Below are positions 27,622 through 35,949 of a stretch of 64,000 nucleotides of DNA, piece by piece (position 1 is the first letter of the stretch; the number at the start of each line of letters is the position of its first letter). The stretch is from Sphingomonas sp. CCH21-G11 (GTDB taxonomy: Bacteria; Pseudomonadota; Alphaproteobacteria; Sphingomonadales; Sphingomonadaceae): positions 58,286 through 122,285 of the forward strand of contig NZ_LSHX01000031.1 in assembly GCF_001555965.1 (NCBI RefSeq), written 5' to 3'. Below the pieces are notes generated by a model. The model saw only the letters and a list, made by a program, of their open reading frames with translations, did not search any database and was not told the DNA's origin. Position numbers and translations under genes: made by a program.

Positions 27622-28497
27622 CTAGGCCGTCGCCAGCGCGAAACCAAGCGGAAGTCGCCCCGCGCGCAGCTTTTGGGCAAGATCGTCCAAGCGACCGTCC
27701 GCATCGCTGAAGCGGTCGAGCGTCGGCGCGCCGTCGCGCTTGGCGAGCCGCCGACCGTCGGCCGAGACGATCAGCGGGTGATGGTGATAGCGCGGCACGG
27801 CCAGCCCGAGCAGCGCCTGGAGCAGGCGGTGGACATGCGTGGCGGCGAACAGGTCACGCCCGCGCACCACGTCGCTCACGCCCTGTGCGGCATCGTCGAC
27901 GGTTACCGCCAGGTGGTAGCTGGCGGGTGCGTCCTTGCGCGCCAGCACCACGTCGCCATGCCCGAGCGGATCGGCGCGGATCGTGCCGGCAGTCGCGTCG
28001 TGCCAGTCGAGCGGCCCCACGCGGGCGACCGCGGCCGCCATGTCCAGCCGCCAGCTATGCGGATCGCGCGCCAGCCGTTCGGCGCGCAATCCGGGCGGCA
28101 GCGCGCGGCAGGTGCCGGGATAGACCGGTCCGTCGGGCCCGTGCGGCGCGCTCAGGCTGGCCGCCACCTCGCGCGCGATGTCGGCGCGGGTGCAGAAACA
28201 GGGATAGAGCAGCCCCGCATCGCGCAGCTGGTCGAGCGCGGCCGCATAGGCATCAAGCCGCTGCGACTGATACCAGACCGGCCCGTCCCAGCCGAGCCCG
28301 AGCGCGGCAAGGTCGGCGAGGATCGCGTCGACATGTTCCGGCCGGCTGCGCGTCGCGTCGATATCCTCGATCCGGACAAGGAAGCGCCCCCCCGCCGCGC
28401 GCGCCAGATCGTGCGCGCGCACCGCCGACAAGGCGTGGCCAAGATGCAGCCGCCCGGTCGGCGACGGCGCGAAGCGGCTGACGATCGGTTCGCTCAT
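27622..28497 (-). CDS. gluQ: Glutamyl-Q tRNA(Asp) synthetase (YadB)
   Basis: 291 aa from ATG 28497 ('MSEPIVSRFAPSPTG'), chosen because it aligns with the family start; an ATG at 28536 in frame would add 13 unrelated residues. The HIGH-type motif is 'FAPSPTGRLHLGHALS', the KMSK-type motif is 'RRLAKRDGAP', and Cys residues in 'YPCFCTRAD' plus 'YPGTCR' form the zinc site. Like other members it lacks the anticodon-binding domain of GltX. It attaches glutamate to queuosine in tRNA(Asp). Confidence 0.94.
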   Translation of the reverse strand: MSEPIVSRFAPSPTGRLHLGHALSAVRAHDLARAAGGRFLVRIEDIDATRSRPEHVDAILADLAALGLGWDGPVWYQSQRLDAYAAALDQLRDAGLLYPCFCTRADIAREVAASLSAPHGPDGPVYPGTCRALPPGLRAERLARDPHSWRLDMAAAVARVGPLDWHDATAGTIRADPLGHGDVVLARKDAPASYHLAVTVDDAAQGVSDVVRGRDLFAATHVHRLLQALLGLAVPRYHHHPLIVSADGRRLAKRDGAPTLDRFSDADGRLDDLAQKLRAGRLPLGFALATA

Positions 28498-28599
28498 CTG
28501 TCGCTCAACATGGCCCTTGACCGCGAGTCGCTGCACATGCTGTCATACGCGCGTCATCCTTCTTGGCGAAAGGCGGGGAGGATAAGGGAAGGGAGCCCG

Positions 28600-29166
28600 A
28601 TGTATCATCCCGATCTGATCCGGCACCCCGACGGGTGCCCCGCGCTCGTCCTGAACGCGGACTATACACCGCTCAGCTACTATCCGCTGAGCGTGTGGCC
28701 GTGGCAGACCGCGATCAAGGCGGTGTTCCTGGATCGTGTCGACATCGTGTCCTACTATGAACGCGAGGTCCGAAGTCCCACCGCGAGGCTGAAGCTGCCT
28801 TCAGTCATCGCGCTCAAGCAATATGTCAAACCTTCCCAATTCCCCGCCTTCACCCGCTTCAACCTGTTCCTTCGCGACAAGTTCGCCTGCCAATATTGTG
28901 GCCATCCCAAGGAACTGACCTTCGACCACGTCGTCCCGCGCGCCCAGGGGGGCCGCACCACCTGGGAAAACGTCGTCACCGCCTGCGCGCCGTGCAACCT
29001 GAAGAAGGGCGGCCGCACCCCCAAACAGGCCGCCATGCCGCTCCACATCGCGCCCATCCGCCCGACCAGCTGGCAGCTTCAGGAACATGGCCGGCGCTTC
29101 CCGCCCAACCACCTCCACGAAACCTGGCGCGACTGGCTCTACTGGGACGTCGAGCTGGAGGCTTGA
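28600..29166 (+). CDS. HNH endonuclease family protein
   Basis: 188 aa. The C-terminal HNH domain reads 'FACQYCGHPKELTFDHVVPR', 'GGRTTWENVVTACAPCNLKK': two CxxC zinc pairs, the catalytic His in 'FDHVVPR' and the Asn in 'WENVV'. The N-terminal half ('ALVLNADYTPLSYYPLSVWP') is the usual partner region in the housekeeping HNH proteins of alphaproteobacteria. Its cellular target is unknown. GGGAG lies 5-6 nt before the ATG. It is divergent from gluQ. Confidence 0.92.
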   Translation: MYHPDLIRHPDGCPALVLNADYTPLSYYPLSVWPWQTAIKAVFLDRVDIVSYYEREVRSPTARLKLPSVIALKQYVKPSQFPAFTRFNLFLRDKFACQYCGHPKELTFDHVVPRAQGGRTTWENVVTACAPCNLKKGGRTPKQAAMPLHIAPIRPTSWQLQEHGRRFPPNHLHETWRDWLYWDVELEA

Positions 29167-29281
29167 AACCGGCTGTCGGGCGCGCCTGCCGGCATTTGCG
29201 ATGCGGGCACGCTGATCCCGTTCAACGCGCGAGGCCACGGTGCTTGTCGGCACTGTCCTATCGGGTTAATACAGCAGCCCG

Positions 29282-31414
29282 ATGAAAGCGACGCTGGATC
29301 ACCCGTTGGACAATGTGAAGGGCGCGCGCGAGGGCGTCGCGAAGATCCTGCGCACGCTGGGCGACGAGCGTCCCGAAGCGCCGCCGCCGTCCGCGCCGCC
29401 GCCCCCGTCGCCACCTCGTTCCGGCGGGACACGGATGCGCTGGATCGCGCGCGGGCTGGGCGCGGTGGCGGTGCTGTTCGTCGTGCTGGTCGCGTGGCTG
29501 GCGCTGACCGCTCCGCTTTCCAAGTCGCTCGAGCCGCCGGCATCGCCGTCCATCACGCTCGTATCAGCCGAAGGCACGCCGATCGCGCGCAACGGCGCGA
29601 TCATCGGCGATCCCGTCGACGCCGAAACCCTGCCCGCGCATGTCCGCGATGCCTTTCTGGCGATCGAGGACCGCCGCTTCTACGGACATTGGGGGGTCGA
29701 CCCACGCGGCATCGCGCGCGCCGCCTTTCACAACATGGTCAGCGACGGACGTTCGCAGGGCGGCAGTACCATCACCCAGCAGCTGGCGAAGAACGCGTTC
29801 CTCAATTCCGACCGCACCTTCGGCCGCAAGCTGCGCGAAGTGGCGATCGCCTTCTGGCTGGAGGCGTGGCTGAGCAAGAACGCGATCCTGTCGCGCTATC
29901 TGTCGAACGTCTATTTCGGCGACAATGTCTATGGCCTCGATGCCGCCGCCGACCATTATTTCAGCCGCGATCCCGAAGAGCTGACGATCGCGCAGGCGGC
30001 GATGCTCGCCGGGCTGGTGAAGGCGCCGTCGCGGCTCGCCCCGACCGGCAACCTGAAGGGCGCGCGCGACCGCCAGAAGCTGGTCGTCGCCGCAATGGTC
30101 GATGCCGGTTTCCTGGGCGCGGACGAGGCCGAGGATGTCCGCCCCGCCCGGCTGAAGGTCAACCGGATCAAGGCGCTGCCGTCGGGCACCTATTTCGCCG
30201 ACTGGGTGATGCCCGCCGCGCGCGACCGCGCGGGCGGCATCGACAATGACGGGCGCATCGAAACCACTTTGGAGATCAAGGCGCAGCGCGCCGCCGAGCG
30301 CGCGGTGCGCGGTGCGGGCCTGCGCGAGGCACAGGTCGCGATCGTCGCGATGCGCCCCGACGGGCGGGTGATCGCCATGGTCGGCGGCAAGGATTATGCG
30401 AAGAACCAGTTCAACCGCGCGACGTCGGCCTCGCGTCAGCCGGGATCGACCTTCAAGCTGTTCGTCTATCTGGCCGCCCTGCGCGCAGGCATGACGCCCG
30501 ATACGATCGTCGACGATTCGCCGGTCGAGATCGCGGGCTGGGCACCGCGCAACAATGACGGGCGCTATCGCGGCGACATCACCCTGCGCACCGCCTTCGC
30601 GGTGTCGAGCAATGTCGTCGCCGCGCGCCTGACCCAGCAGGTCGGCCCGCGCGCGGTGATCCGCGCCGCGCGCGACCTGGGCATCTCGACCCCGATCGAT
30701 CCGGAGGCGTCGATCGCGCTTGGCACGCCGTCGGTGTCGCTGCTCGAGCTGACCGCCGCCTATGCCGCGATTGCCGCGGGCGAGGCGCCGGTCCGCCCGC
30801 GCGGGTTGAAACAGGTCGACGAACCGGGCTGGCTGGAGCGGCTGGGCGGCGGCACCCGGCGGTTGGGCGAACGCGAGCTGGCGCAGATGCGCGAGCTGCT
30901 CGCCGCATCGGTGTCCGGCGGGACGAGCCGCCAGGCGGCGCTGCCCATCCAGGTCTATGGCAAGACCGGCACGACCCAGGACAGTCGCGACGCGCTGTTC
31001 GTCGGCTATGCCGGCGGCATCGTCACCGGCGTTTGGCTGGGGAATGACGACAACACCCCCAATGCCGGGCTGACCGGCGGCGGCCTGCCTGCGCGCATCT
31101 GGCGGGCATTCATGTCCGACGTGATCGATGTCGGCGCGTATCCCGAGGAGGCGATCGAGGTCGACGAGGCGATCGAAAATGCGATCGACGCGGGCATCGA
31201 CAACGACACGCTGTTCGACGCCGAACTGGACGACGGCACCGGGGTCACGATCACCAGCGAAGGCGGCGTGACGCTGCGCAACGGCGACGGGGAAATCCCG
31301 ATCGTGCCGCCATCGCGCGAAGGCAATCCATTGCGTCTCGAGCGTTTTTCCGGACCCGGCGAGCGGCGCGGCGATCCACCGCCCGAACCCGACGACAGCA
31401 ACCCGCCGCAATAG
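29282..31414 (+). CDS. Penicillin-binding protein 1A-type bifunctional glycosyltransferase/transpeptidase
   Basis: 710 aa. A Pro-rich cytoplasmic tail is followed by one membrane helix (about residues 56-75). The glycosyltransferase domain shows 'AIEDRRFYGHWGVDPRGIAR' and 'GGSTITQQLAKNAFL'. The transpeptidase domain has Ser389-x-x-Lys392 in 'QPGSTFKLF', 'SSNVVAARL' (SxN) and 'YGKTGTTQDSRDALFVGY' (KTG, about residue 561). It polymerises and cross-links peptidoglycan at the inner membrane. The C-terminus is acidic, then Pro-rich. No clear ribosome site precedes the ATG. Confidence 0.94.
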   Translation: MKATLDHPLDNVKGAREGVAKILRTLGDERPEAPPPSAPPPPSPPRSGGTRMRWIARGLGAVAVLFVVLVAWLALTAPLSKSLEPPASPSITLVSAEGTPIARNGAIIGDPVDAETLPAHVRDAFLAIEDRRFYGHWGVDPRGIARAAFHNMVSDGRSQGGSTITQQLAKNAFLNSDRTFGRKLREVAIAFWLEAWLSKNAILSRYLSNVYFGDNVYGLDAAADHYFSRDPEELTIAQAAMLAGLVKAPSRLAPTGNLKGARDRQKLVVAAMVDAGFLGADEAEDVRPARLKVNRIKALPSGTYFADWVMPAARDRAGGIDNDGRIETTLEIKAQRAAERAVRGAGLREAQVAIVAMRPDGRVIAMVGGKDYAKNQFNRATSASRQPGSTFKLFVYLAALRAGMTPDTIVDDSPVEIAGWAPRNNDGRYRGDITLRTAFAVSSNVVAARLTQQVGPRAVIRAARDLGISTPIDPEASIALGTPSVSLLELTAAYAAIAAGEAPVRPRGLKQVDEPGWLERLGGGTRRLGERELAQMRELLAASVSGGTSRQAALPIQVYGKTGTTQDSRDALFVGYAGGIVTGVWLGNDDNTPNAGLTGGGLPARIWRAFMSDVIDVGAYPEEAIEVDEAIENAIDAGIDNDTLFDAELDDGTGVTITSEGGVTLRNGDGEIPIVPPSREGNPLRLERFSGPGERRGDPPPEPDDSNPPQ

Positions 31415-31465
31415 CGCAACCCGCCAGCATTGACGCTGCGCGCGCAGGGCGTAAGGCGGCGGCCG

Positions 31466-32467
31466 ATGCGCTTCTTTTCAGATAATGCTGCGCCGGTGTC
31501 ACCGCAGGTGATGGCGGCACTGGCCGATGCCGACCGGCTCGACACCGCCTATGACGGTGACGGCTGGAGCCGCCAGCTCGACCATCGCTTTTCCGAACTG
31601 TTCGAAACGCGGGTCGAGGTGCTGTGGGTGGCCACCGGCACCGCTGCCAACGCACTCGCGCTCGCCGCATTGTGCCCGCCCCACGGCGCGGTTCTGTGCC
31701 ACCACGACGCGCATATCCAGAACGACGAATGCGGCGCGCCCGAATTCTACATGCACGGCGCGAAGCTGATGCTGGTCGACGGGGTCGGTGCCAAGATGAC
31801 CGCGGCGACGCTGGCCGACCGGCTGGCGACGATCCGCGACGACGTGCATCAGGTTCAGCCGCACGCGGTGTCGATCACCAACGCGACCGAATATGGCCTG
31901 ACCTATCGCCCCGATGAAGTGGCCGCGATCGGCACGCTCGCCCGCGCGCGCGGCCTGTCGCTGCACATGGACGGTGCGCGCTTCGCCAATGCGCTCGCCT
32001 TTGCCGGCTGCACGCCCGCGGAAATGACATGGAAAAGCGGCGTCGACGCGCTCAGCTTCGGCTTCGTCAAGAATGGCGGCATGTCGGCGGAGGCGCTGGT
32101 CTTCTTTCGCGAGGGCCTCGCCGACGCGACGCGCTATCGCCGCAAGCGCGCCGGGCACCTGTTGTCCAAGGGCCGCTATCTGGCCGCGCAGATCCTGGCG
32201 CTGCTCGACGACGATCTGTGGCTCGCCAACGCGCGCACCGCCAATGCCGCCGCGGCGATGCTGGCGACCGCGGTTCCCGACCGCCTGGTCCACCCGGTCG
32301 AGGCGAACGAGGTGTTCGTGCGGATGACGCCCGACGAAGCGGCCGCGCTGCGCCGCGACGGTTTCGATTTCTACGACTGGGGACCGGACGAGGCACGCTT
32401 CGTGTTCAGCTGGCACCATCGCGAAGACGCCATCCGGCCGCTCGCCGACGCGCTGGCGCGATTATGA
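31466..32467 (+). CDS. Low-specificity threonine aldolase / beta-eliminating lyase (PLP enzyme)
   Basis: 333 aa from ATG 31466 ('MRFFSDNAAP'), which matches the family start. Fold-type I PLP enzyme: 'WVATGTAANALALAAL' binds the phosphate, 'HMDGARFANALAFAG' holds the cofactor-binding Asp, and Lys in 'SFGFVKNGGMSAEALVFF' is the expected Schiff-base lysine. It splits threonine or related 3-hydroxy amino acids to glycine and an aldehyde. Its stop overlaps the start of a DMT-family exporter (ATGA), suggesting amino-acid or metabolite export linked to its reaction. Confidence 0.9.
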   Translation: MRFFSDNAAPVSPQVMAALADADRLDTAYDGDGWSRQLDHRFSELFETRVEVLWVATGTAANALALAALCPPHGAVLCHHDAHIQNDECGAPEFYMHGAKLMLVDGVGAKMTAATLADRLATIRDDVHQVQPHAVSITNATEYGLTYRPDEVAAIGTLARARGLSLHMDGARFANALAFAGCTPAEMTWKSGVDALSFGFVKNGGMSAEALVFFREGLADATRYRRKRAGHLLSKGRYLAAQILALLDDDLWLANARTANAAAAMLATAVPDRLVHPVEANEVFVRMTPDEAAALRRDGFDFYDWGPDEARFVFSWHHREDAIRPLADALARL

Positions 32468-33396
32468 CCGCGCCCGGGCCGCCGGTCGCGCCGCCGCCGC
32501 AATCGACGCGGCTGGCGGTCCTGATCCCGTTCGCGGTCATCACGCTGATCTGGGGTTCGACCTGGATCGTCATCCGCGACCAGCTCGGCACCGTGCCGCC
32601 CAGCTGGTCGGTCGCGTATCGCTTCGGCATCGGCGGCGCGGTGATGCTGGTCTGGGCGGCGTGGCGCGGCGAGCTCGTGCGGCTCGACGCCCGCGGCTGG
32701 GCGTTCGCGTCGACGCTGGGCACCGCGCAGTTCGTGCTCAATTTCAACTTCGTCTACCGCGCCGAACAATATGTCACCTCGGGACTGGTCGCGGTGGTGT
32801 TCGCGCTGCTGCTCGTCCCCAATGCCATCCTGGCGCGACTCTTTCTGGGTCAGCGCATGGGCGGGCAGCTGCTCGCCGGCTCGGTCGTCGCGATGGCGGG
32901 CGTCGCCCTGCTGTTCATCCATGAAGCGCGCGTCGATCCGACCGCGACCGGCGCGGTCGTGACCGGGGTCGGCTTGACGCTGATGGGCGTCCTGTCCGCC
33001 TCGACCGCCAATGTGATGCAGGCCACCCGGCTGTCGCGCGCCTATCCAATGTCGCTGATCGTCAGCGTCGCGATGCTGGTGGGCGCGGGGGTCAATGTGC
33101 TCTTCGCGCTGATGACCGTCGGCGCGCCTGTATTCGACTGGCGGCCCAGCTACATCCTCGGCGTGCTCTATCTCGGCATCGTCGCCTCGGCGCTGGCCTT
33201 TACCCTCTATTTCGGCCTCATCCGCACGATCGGCCCGGCCAAGGCGGCCTATTCGAGCGTGATCATCCCGGTGATCGCGATGCTGCTGTCGACCGTGTTC
33301 GAGGGCTATCGCTGGTCGGCGCTTGCCGTCGCGGGCGGCGCGCTGGCGATGATCGGGCTGGTCATTGCGTTGAGGGCGCGCAGGCCGAACCGGTAG
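32464..33396 (+). CDS. EamA/DMT-family transporter
   Basis: 310 aa with about ten membrane helices in two EamA repeats. The first repeat opens 'IPFAVITLIWGSTWIVIRDQ'. The second closes with 'GLIRTIGPAKAAYSSVIIPV' and 'STVFEGYR', typical of RhaT/YdcZ-type drug/metabolite exporters. Translationally coupled (ATGA) to the threonine aldolase gene. Its last 91 bp overlap, on the opposite strand, the 3' end of the following epimerase-like gene. Confidence 0.92.
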   Translation: MTAPGPPVAPPPQSTRLAVLIPFAVITLIWGSTWIVIRDQLGTVPPSWSVAYRFGIGGAVMLVWAAWRGELVRLDARGWAFASTLGTAQFVLNFNFVYRAEQYVTSGLVAVVFALLLVPNAILARLFLGQRMGGQLLAGSVVAMAGVALLFIHEARVDPTATGAVVTGVGLTLMGVLSASTANVMQATRLSRAYPMSLIVSVAMLVGAGVNVLFALMTVGAPVFDWRPSYILGVLYLGIVASALAFTLYFGLIRTIGPAKAAYSSVIIPVIAMLLSTVFEGYRWSALAVAGGALAMIGLVIALRARRPNR

Positions 33397-34145
33397 TCCG
33401 GGTAAAGCGGCCGCCAGCCCAGCACCCGCCGTGCACGCCCGTTTGCGATCCGGCGATTCTCGGCATAGAAATCGCGTGCCATCGGCCCGAGCTGCGCCGC
33501 CTCCAGCGTCTGGAGCGGCGGCAACGGCGCGCCCAGCAGGCGACAGGCATAGGCGATCACGTCGTTCTGGCTGGCGGGCAGGTCGTCCGCGAGGTTGTAG
33601 ACGCCGGCGGGTGCAGCGAACCCGGCGACCACGCCGCGCGCGATATCGTCGACATGGATGCGGCTGAACACCTGTCCGGGCAGGTCGATGCGCGTCGCCC
33701 GGCCGTCGCGCACCCGGTCGAGCGCGGAGCGGCCGGGGCCATAGATGCCGGGCAGCCGGAACACCCGCGCCCCGATCGCGCGCCACGCCGCGTCGGCCGC
33801 CGCGCGCTCGGTCCGCCGCCCGCCGCCGGTCGGCGCGGTCTCGTCGACCCAGGCACCGCCGGTGTCGCCATAAACGCCCGTCGCCGACAGATAGCCGACC
33901 CAGCCCGGATGCACGCGCAGCGCGTCGCCATGGCGCGTCAGCACGGGATCGTCGCCCTCCGGAGGTACCGAAGAAAGGACGTGCGTCGCATTCCCCAGTT
34001 CAAAGGCGACCCGGTCGCGATCGTCGAACGCGATCGTGCCGTCGCGCCGCGAGCGGCTCGTCCCGACGACGCGCGCGCCTTGGGCTTCGGCCAGGGCGGC
34101 GATACGCTTCGCCGCATAGCCGAGCCCGAAGATCAGCAGCCGCAC
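33306..34145 (-). CDS. NAD(P)-dependent epimerase/dehydratase-like protein (YeeZ-type)
   Basis: 279 aa. An extended-SDR Rossmann motif opens the protein: 'LLIFGLGYAAKRIA' (GxGxxxxR-like). 'YLSATGVYGDTGG' and 'FRLPGIYGPGRSALD', with 'FSRIHVDDIARGVVAGFAAP', are standard for this family of sugar-nucleotide or unknown-substrate enzymes. The usual catalytic Tyr-x-x-x-Lys is not evident, as in YeeZ relatives. The last ~30 residues are encoded opposite the DMT transporter gene; the C-terminus may be extended relative to relatives. Confidence 0.88.
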   Translation of the reverse strand: MRLLIFGLGYAAKRIAALAEAQGARVVGTSRSRRDGTIAFDDRDRVAFELGNATHVLSSVPPEGDDPVLTRHGDALRVHPGWVGYLSATGVYGDTGGAWVDETAPTGGGRRTERAAADAAWRAIGARVFRLPGIYGPGRSALDRVRDGRATRIDLPGQVFSRIHVDDIARGVVAGFAAPAGVYNLADDLPASQNDVIAYACRLLGAPLPPLQTLEAAQLGPMARDFYAENRRIANGRARRVLGWRPLYPDYRFGLRALNAMTSPIIASAPPATASADQR

Positions 34146-34166
34146 GACGCGCCCGCCCCGACGCGG

Positions 34167-35822
34167 CTATTGCGCGCCGTAACCGCCGTAGAGCATGCCG
34201 AAAAAGTCGCCCTTGTTCCAGGCCGGGCGCTGATCGGCATCGGCGATCGCGCGCGCAATCGCGTAGTTCGCCTCGATGAAGCGAACGCCCGACTGCCAGT
34301 TGATCGGCAGCGAGACCTCGTCCGACGCCTGGTGGTAATGCTTGGCAAAGAACTCCTCGACCGCCGCCTTGCCGGCGCCCTTCTGCCCCGGCCACAGGAA
34401 GACCGACGGCACGCCCTGCTGGACGAAGCGATAATGGTCCGAACGCGTGAAGATGCCCTGGTCGGGCATCGGATCGGGCGAGAAGGGCACGCCCAGATCG
34501 CCGACTGCCTTGCGCACGATCGGCCCCAGCGTCGAACGGTCCGCGCCGAACGCGATCATATCCTCGAACGCATAGGTCAGGATCGGCATGTCAAGATTGA
34601 CGTCGGCGACGATGTTCTCCTTGGGCACCGACGGATTGCGCGCGAAATAGTCGGAGCCGACCAGCCCCTTTTCCTCGGCGGTCACCGCCAGGAACAGGAT
34701 CGAGCGCCGTGGCGGCGTGCCCGACATCTTGAACCGTCGCGCTTCCTCGATCAGCGAAGCGATGCCGACCGAATTGTCCATCGCGCCGTTATAGATGGTG
34801 TCGCCATCCTTGCCCTTGCCGATGCCGACATGGTCGAGATGCGCGGACAGGACGACGATTTCGTCCTTCACCGCGGGGTCGCTGCCCGGCAGCAGCGCGG
34901 CGACATTATAGCTCGTGATCGGCTTGCGCGCCGTCTTGAGCGTCACGGCAAGGCGCGTCGGCAGCTCGACCGGCGTGAACTTGGCCCCGTCGGTCTCGGC
35001 ACGCTTGGCGAGGTCGGCCCATTTGACCTTGGCACCGGCGAACAGCTTCTCCGCACCCGCCAGGCTGAGCGCCCCGACTCCCGGGGTGCCGGGCGCGGGC
35101 ACGTAGCCCGTGCCATCCGGGTGCGCCCAGGTCATGCGCGCGCTGTCCCAGCTGTCGACCGAGCGGCTGAACGGGCGCACCTTCGCGGTGATCGGCGACT
35201 CGAGGATGATGACGCCAACCGCCCCCTTGGTCGCGGCATAGGCGATCTTGTTGCCGTTGTTGCCGAAATGGGCGCGCTCCTCGCCGGGAAAGGCCCGCGG
35301 CGCGCCACCGAAAAAGGCGACGATCTTGCCCTTCACGTCGACCGATCCATAATCCTTGCGGCCGAACTGCGGCGCGTCGATGCCGTAACCGACAAAGACG
35401 ACCGGCGCGTCGACGCGGGTCACGTCGCGGCTGGGGTCGGCACCCGGCAGGTAATCGGTGCCGAACTCAAGGGTCTCGCTCTTCCCCCCACGGGTCAGGA
35501 CAAAGCTGCCCTTGTCGACCGGCGTGTAGCTGAGCAGCGGCACCTTTTGCAGGAAGCTGCCCTTGTCGCCCGCGGGCTTCAGCCCCTGGGCATAGAATTG
35601 CGATGCGACATATTCGGCCGCGATCTCATATTCGGGCGTCCCCGCTTCGCGGCCCTTGAGCGCGTCGGACGCCAGGAACATCACATGGCTGCGCATCAGC
35701 GCCTGTTCGGGCGTCAGCTCGGCCTCCGCCGCGGCGGTCGCGGCCGGCGCAGGCGCCGTTTCCTGGGCAAGCAGCGGCGCGGACGACGCGAGCAACACGG
35801 CAGCAATCGAGAAACGGAACAT
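34167..35822 (-). CDS. Secreted zinc aminopeptidase, M28 family
   Basis: 551 aa from ATG 35822, preferred because AGGA lies 5 nt upstream and it opens the signal peptide 'MFRFSIAAVLLASSAPLLAQ'; three upstream in-frame ATGs are poorer. Metal-site motifs are 'VLSAHLDHVGIGKG', 'GAMDNSVGIASLIEEA' and 'LAVTAEEKGLVGSDYF'. A protease-associated (PA)-type insert lies between the N-terminus and the catalytic core ('AYAATKGAVGVIILESP'). It probably trims peptides in the periplasm. It is divergent from pepN with 127 bp between start codons. Confidence 0.93.
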   Translation of the reverse strand: MFRFSIAAVLLASSAPLLAQETAPAPAATAAAEAELTPEQALMRSHVMFLASDALKGREAGTPEYEIAAEYVASQFYAQGLKPAGDKGSFLQKVPLLSYTPVDKGSFVLTRGGKSETLEFGTDYLPGADPSRDVTRVDAPVVFVGYGIDAPQFGRKDYGSVDVKGKIVAFFGGAPRAFPGEERAHFGNNGNKIAYAATKGAVGVIILESPITAKVRPFSRSVDSWDSARMTWAHPDGTGYVPAPGTPGVGALSLAGAEKLFAGAKVKWADLAKRAETDGAKFTPVELPTRLAVTLKTARKPITSYNVAALLPGSDPAVKDEIVVLSAHLDHVGIGKGKDGDTIYNGAMDNSVGIASLIEEARRFKMSGTPPRRSILFLAVTAEEKGLVGSDYFARNPSVPKENIVADVNLDMPILTYAFEDMIAFGADRSTLGPIVRKAVGDLGVPFSPDPMPDQGIFTRSDHYRFVQQGVPSVFLWPGQKGAGKAAVEEFFAKHYHQASDEVSLPINWQSGVRFIEANYAIARAIADADQRPAWNKGDFFGMLYGGYGAQ

Positions 35823-35949
35823 TGGCATCCTCATCAAAGCGGGCATAAAGGACTGCTAGCAGCGTCCGGCCGGTTTTCGCAAACGGTCGAACGCAAATTC
35901 ATGCATTCCGCACTATCGGCCCAGTGCTGTTCGATCCGGACCCCAGATC

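Noticed and set aside
29564-31411. 615-codon minus-strand frame opposite the penicillin-binding protein
   Set aside because: Composition of an antisense shadow; the plus strand encodes all catalytic motifs of a class A PBP.
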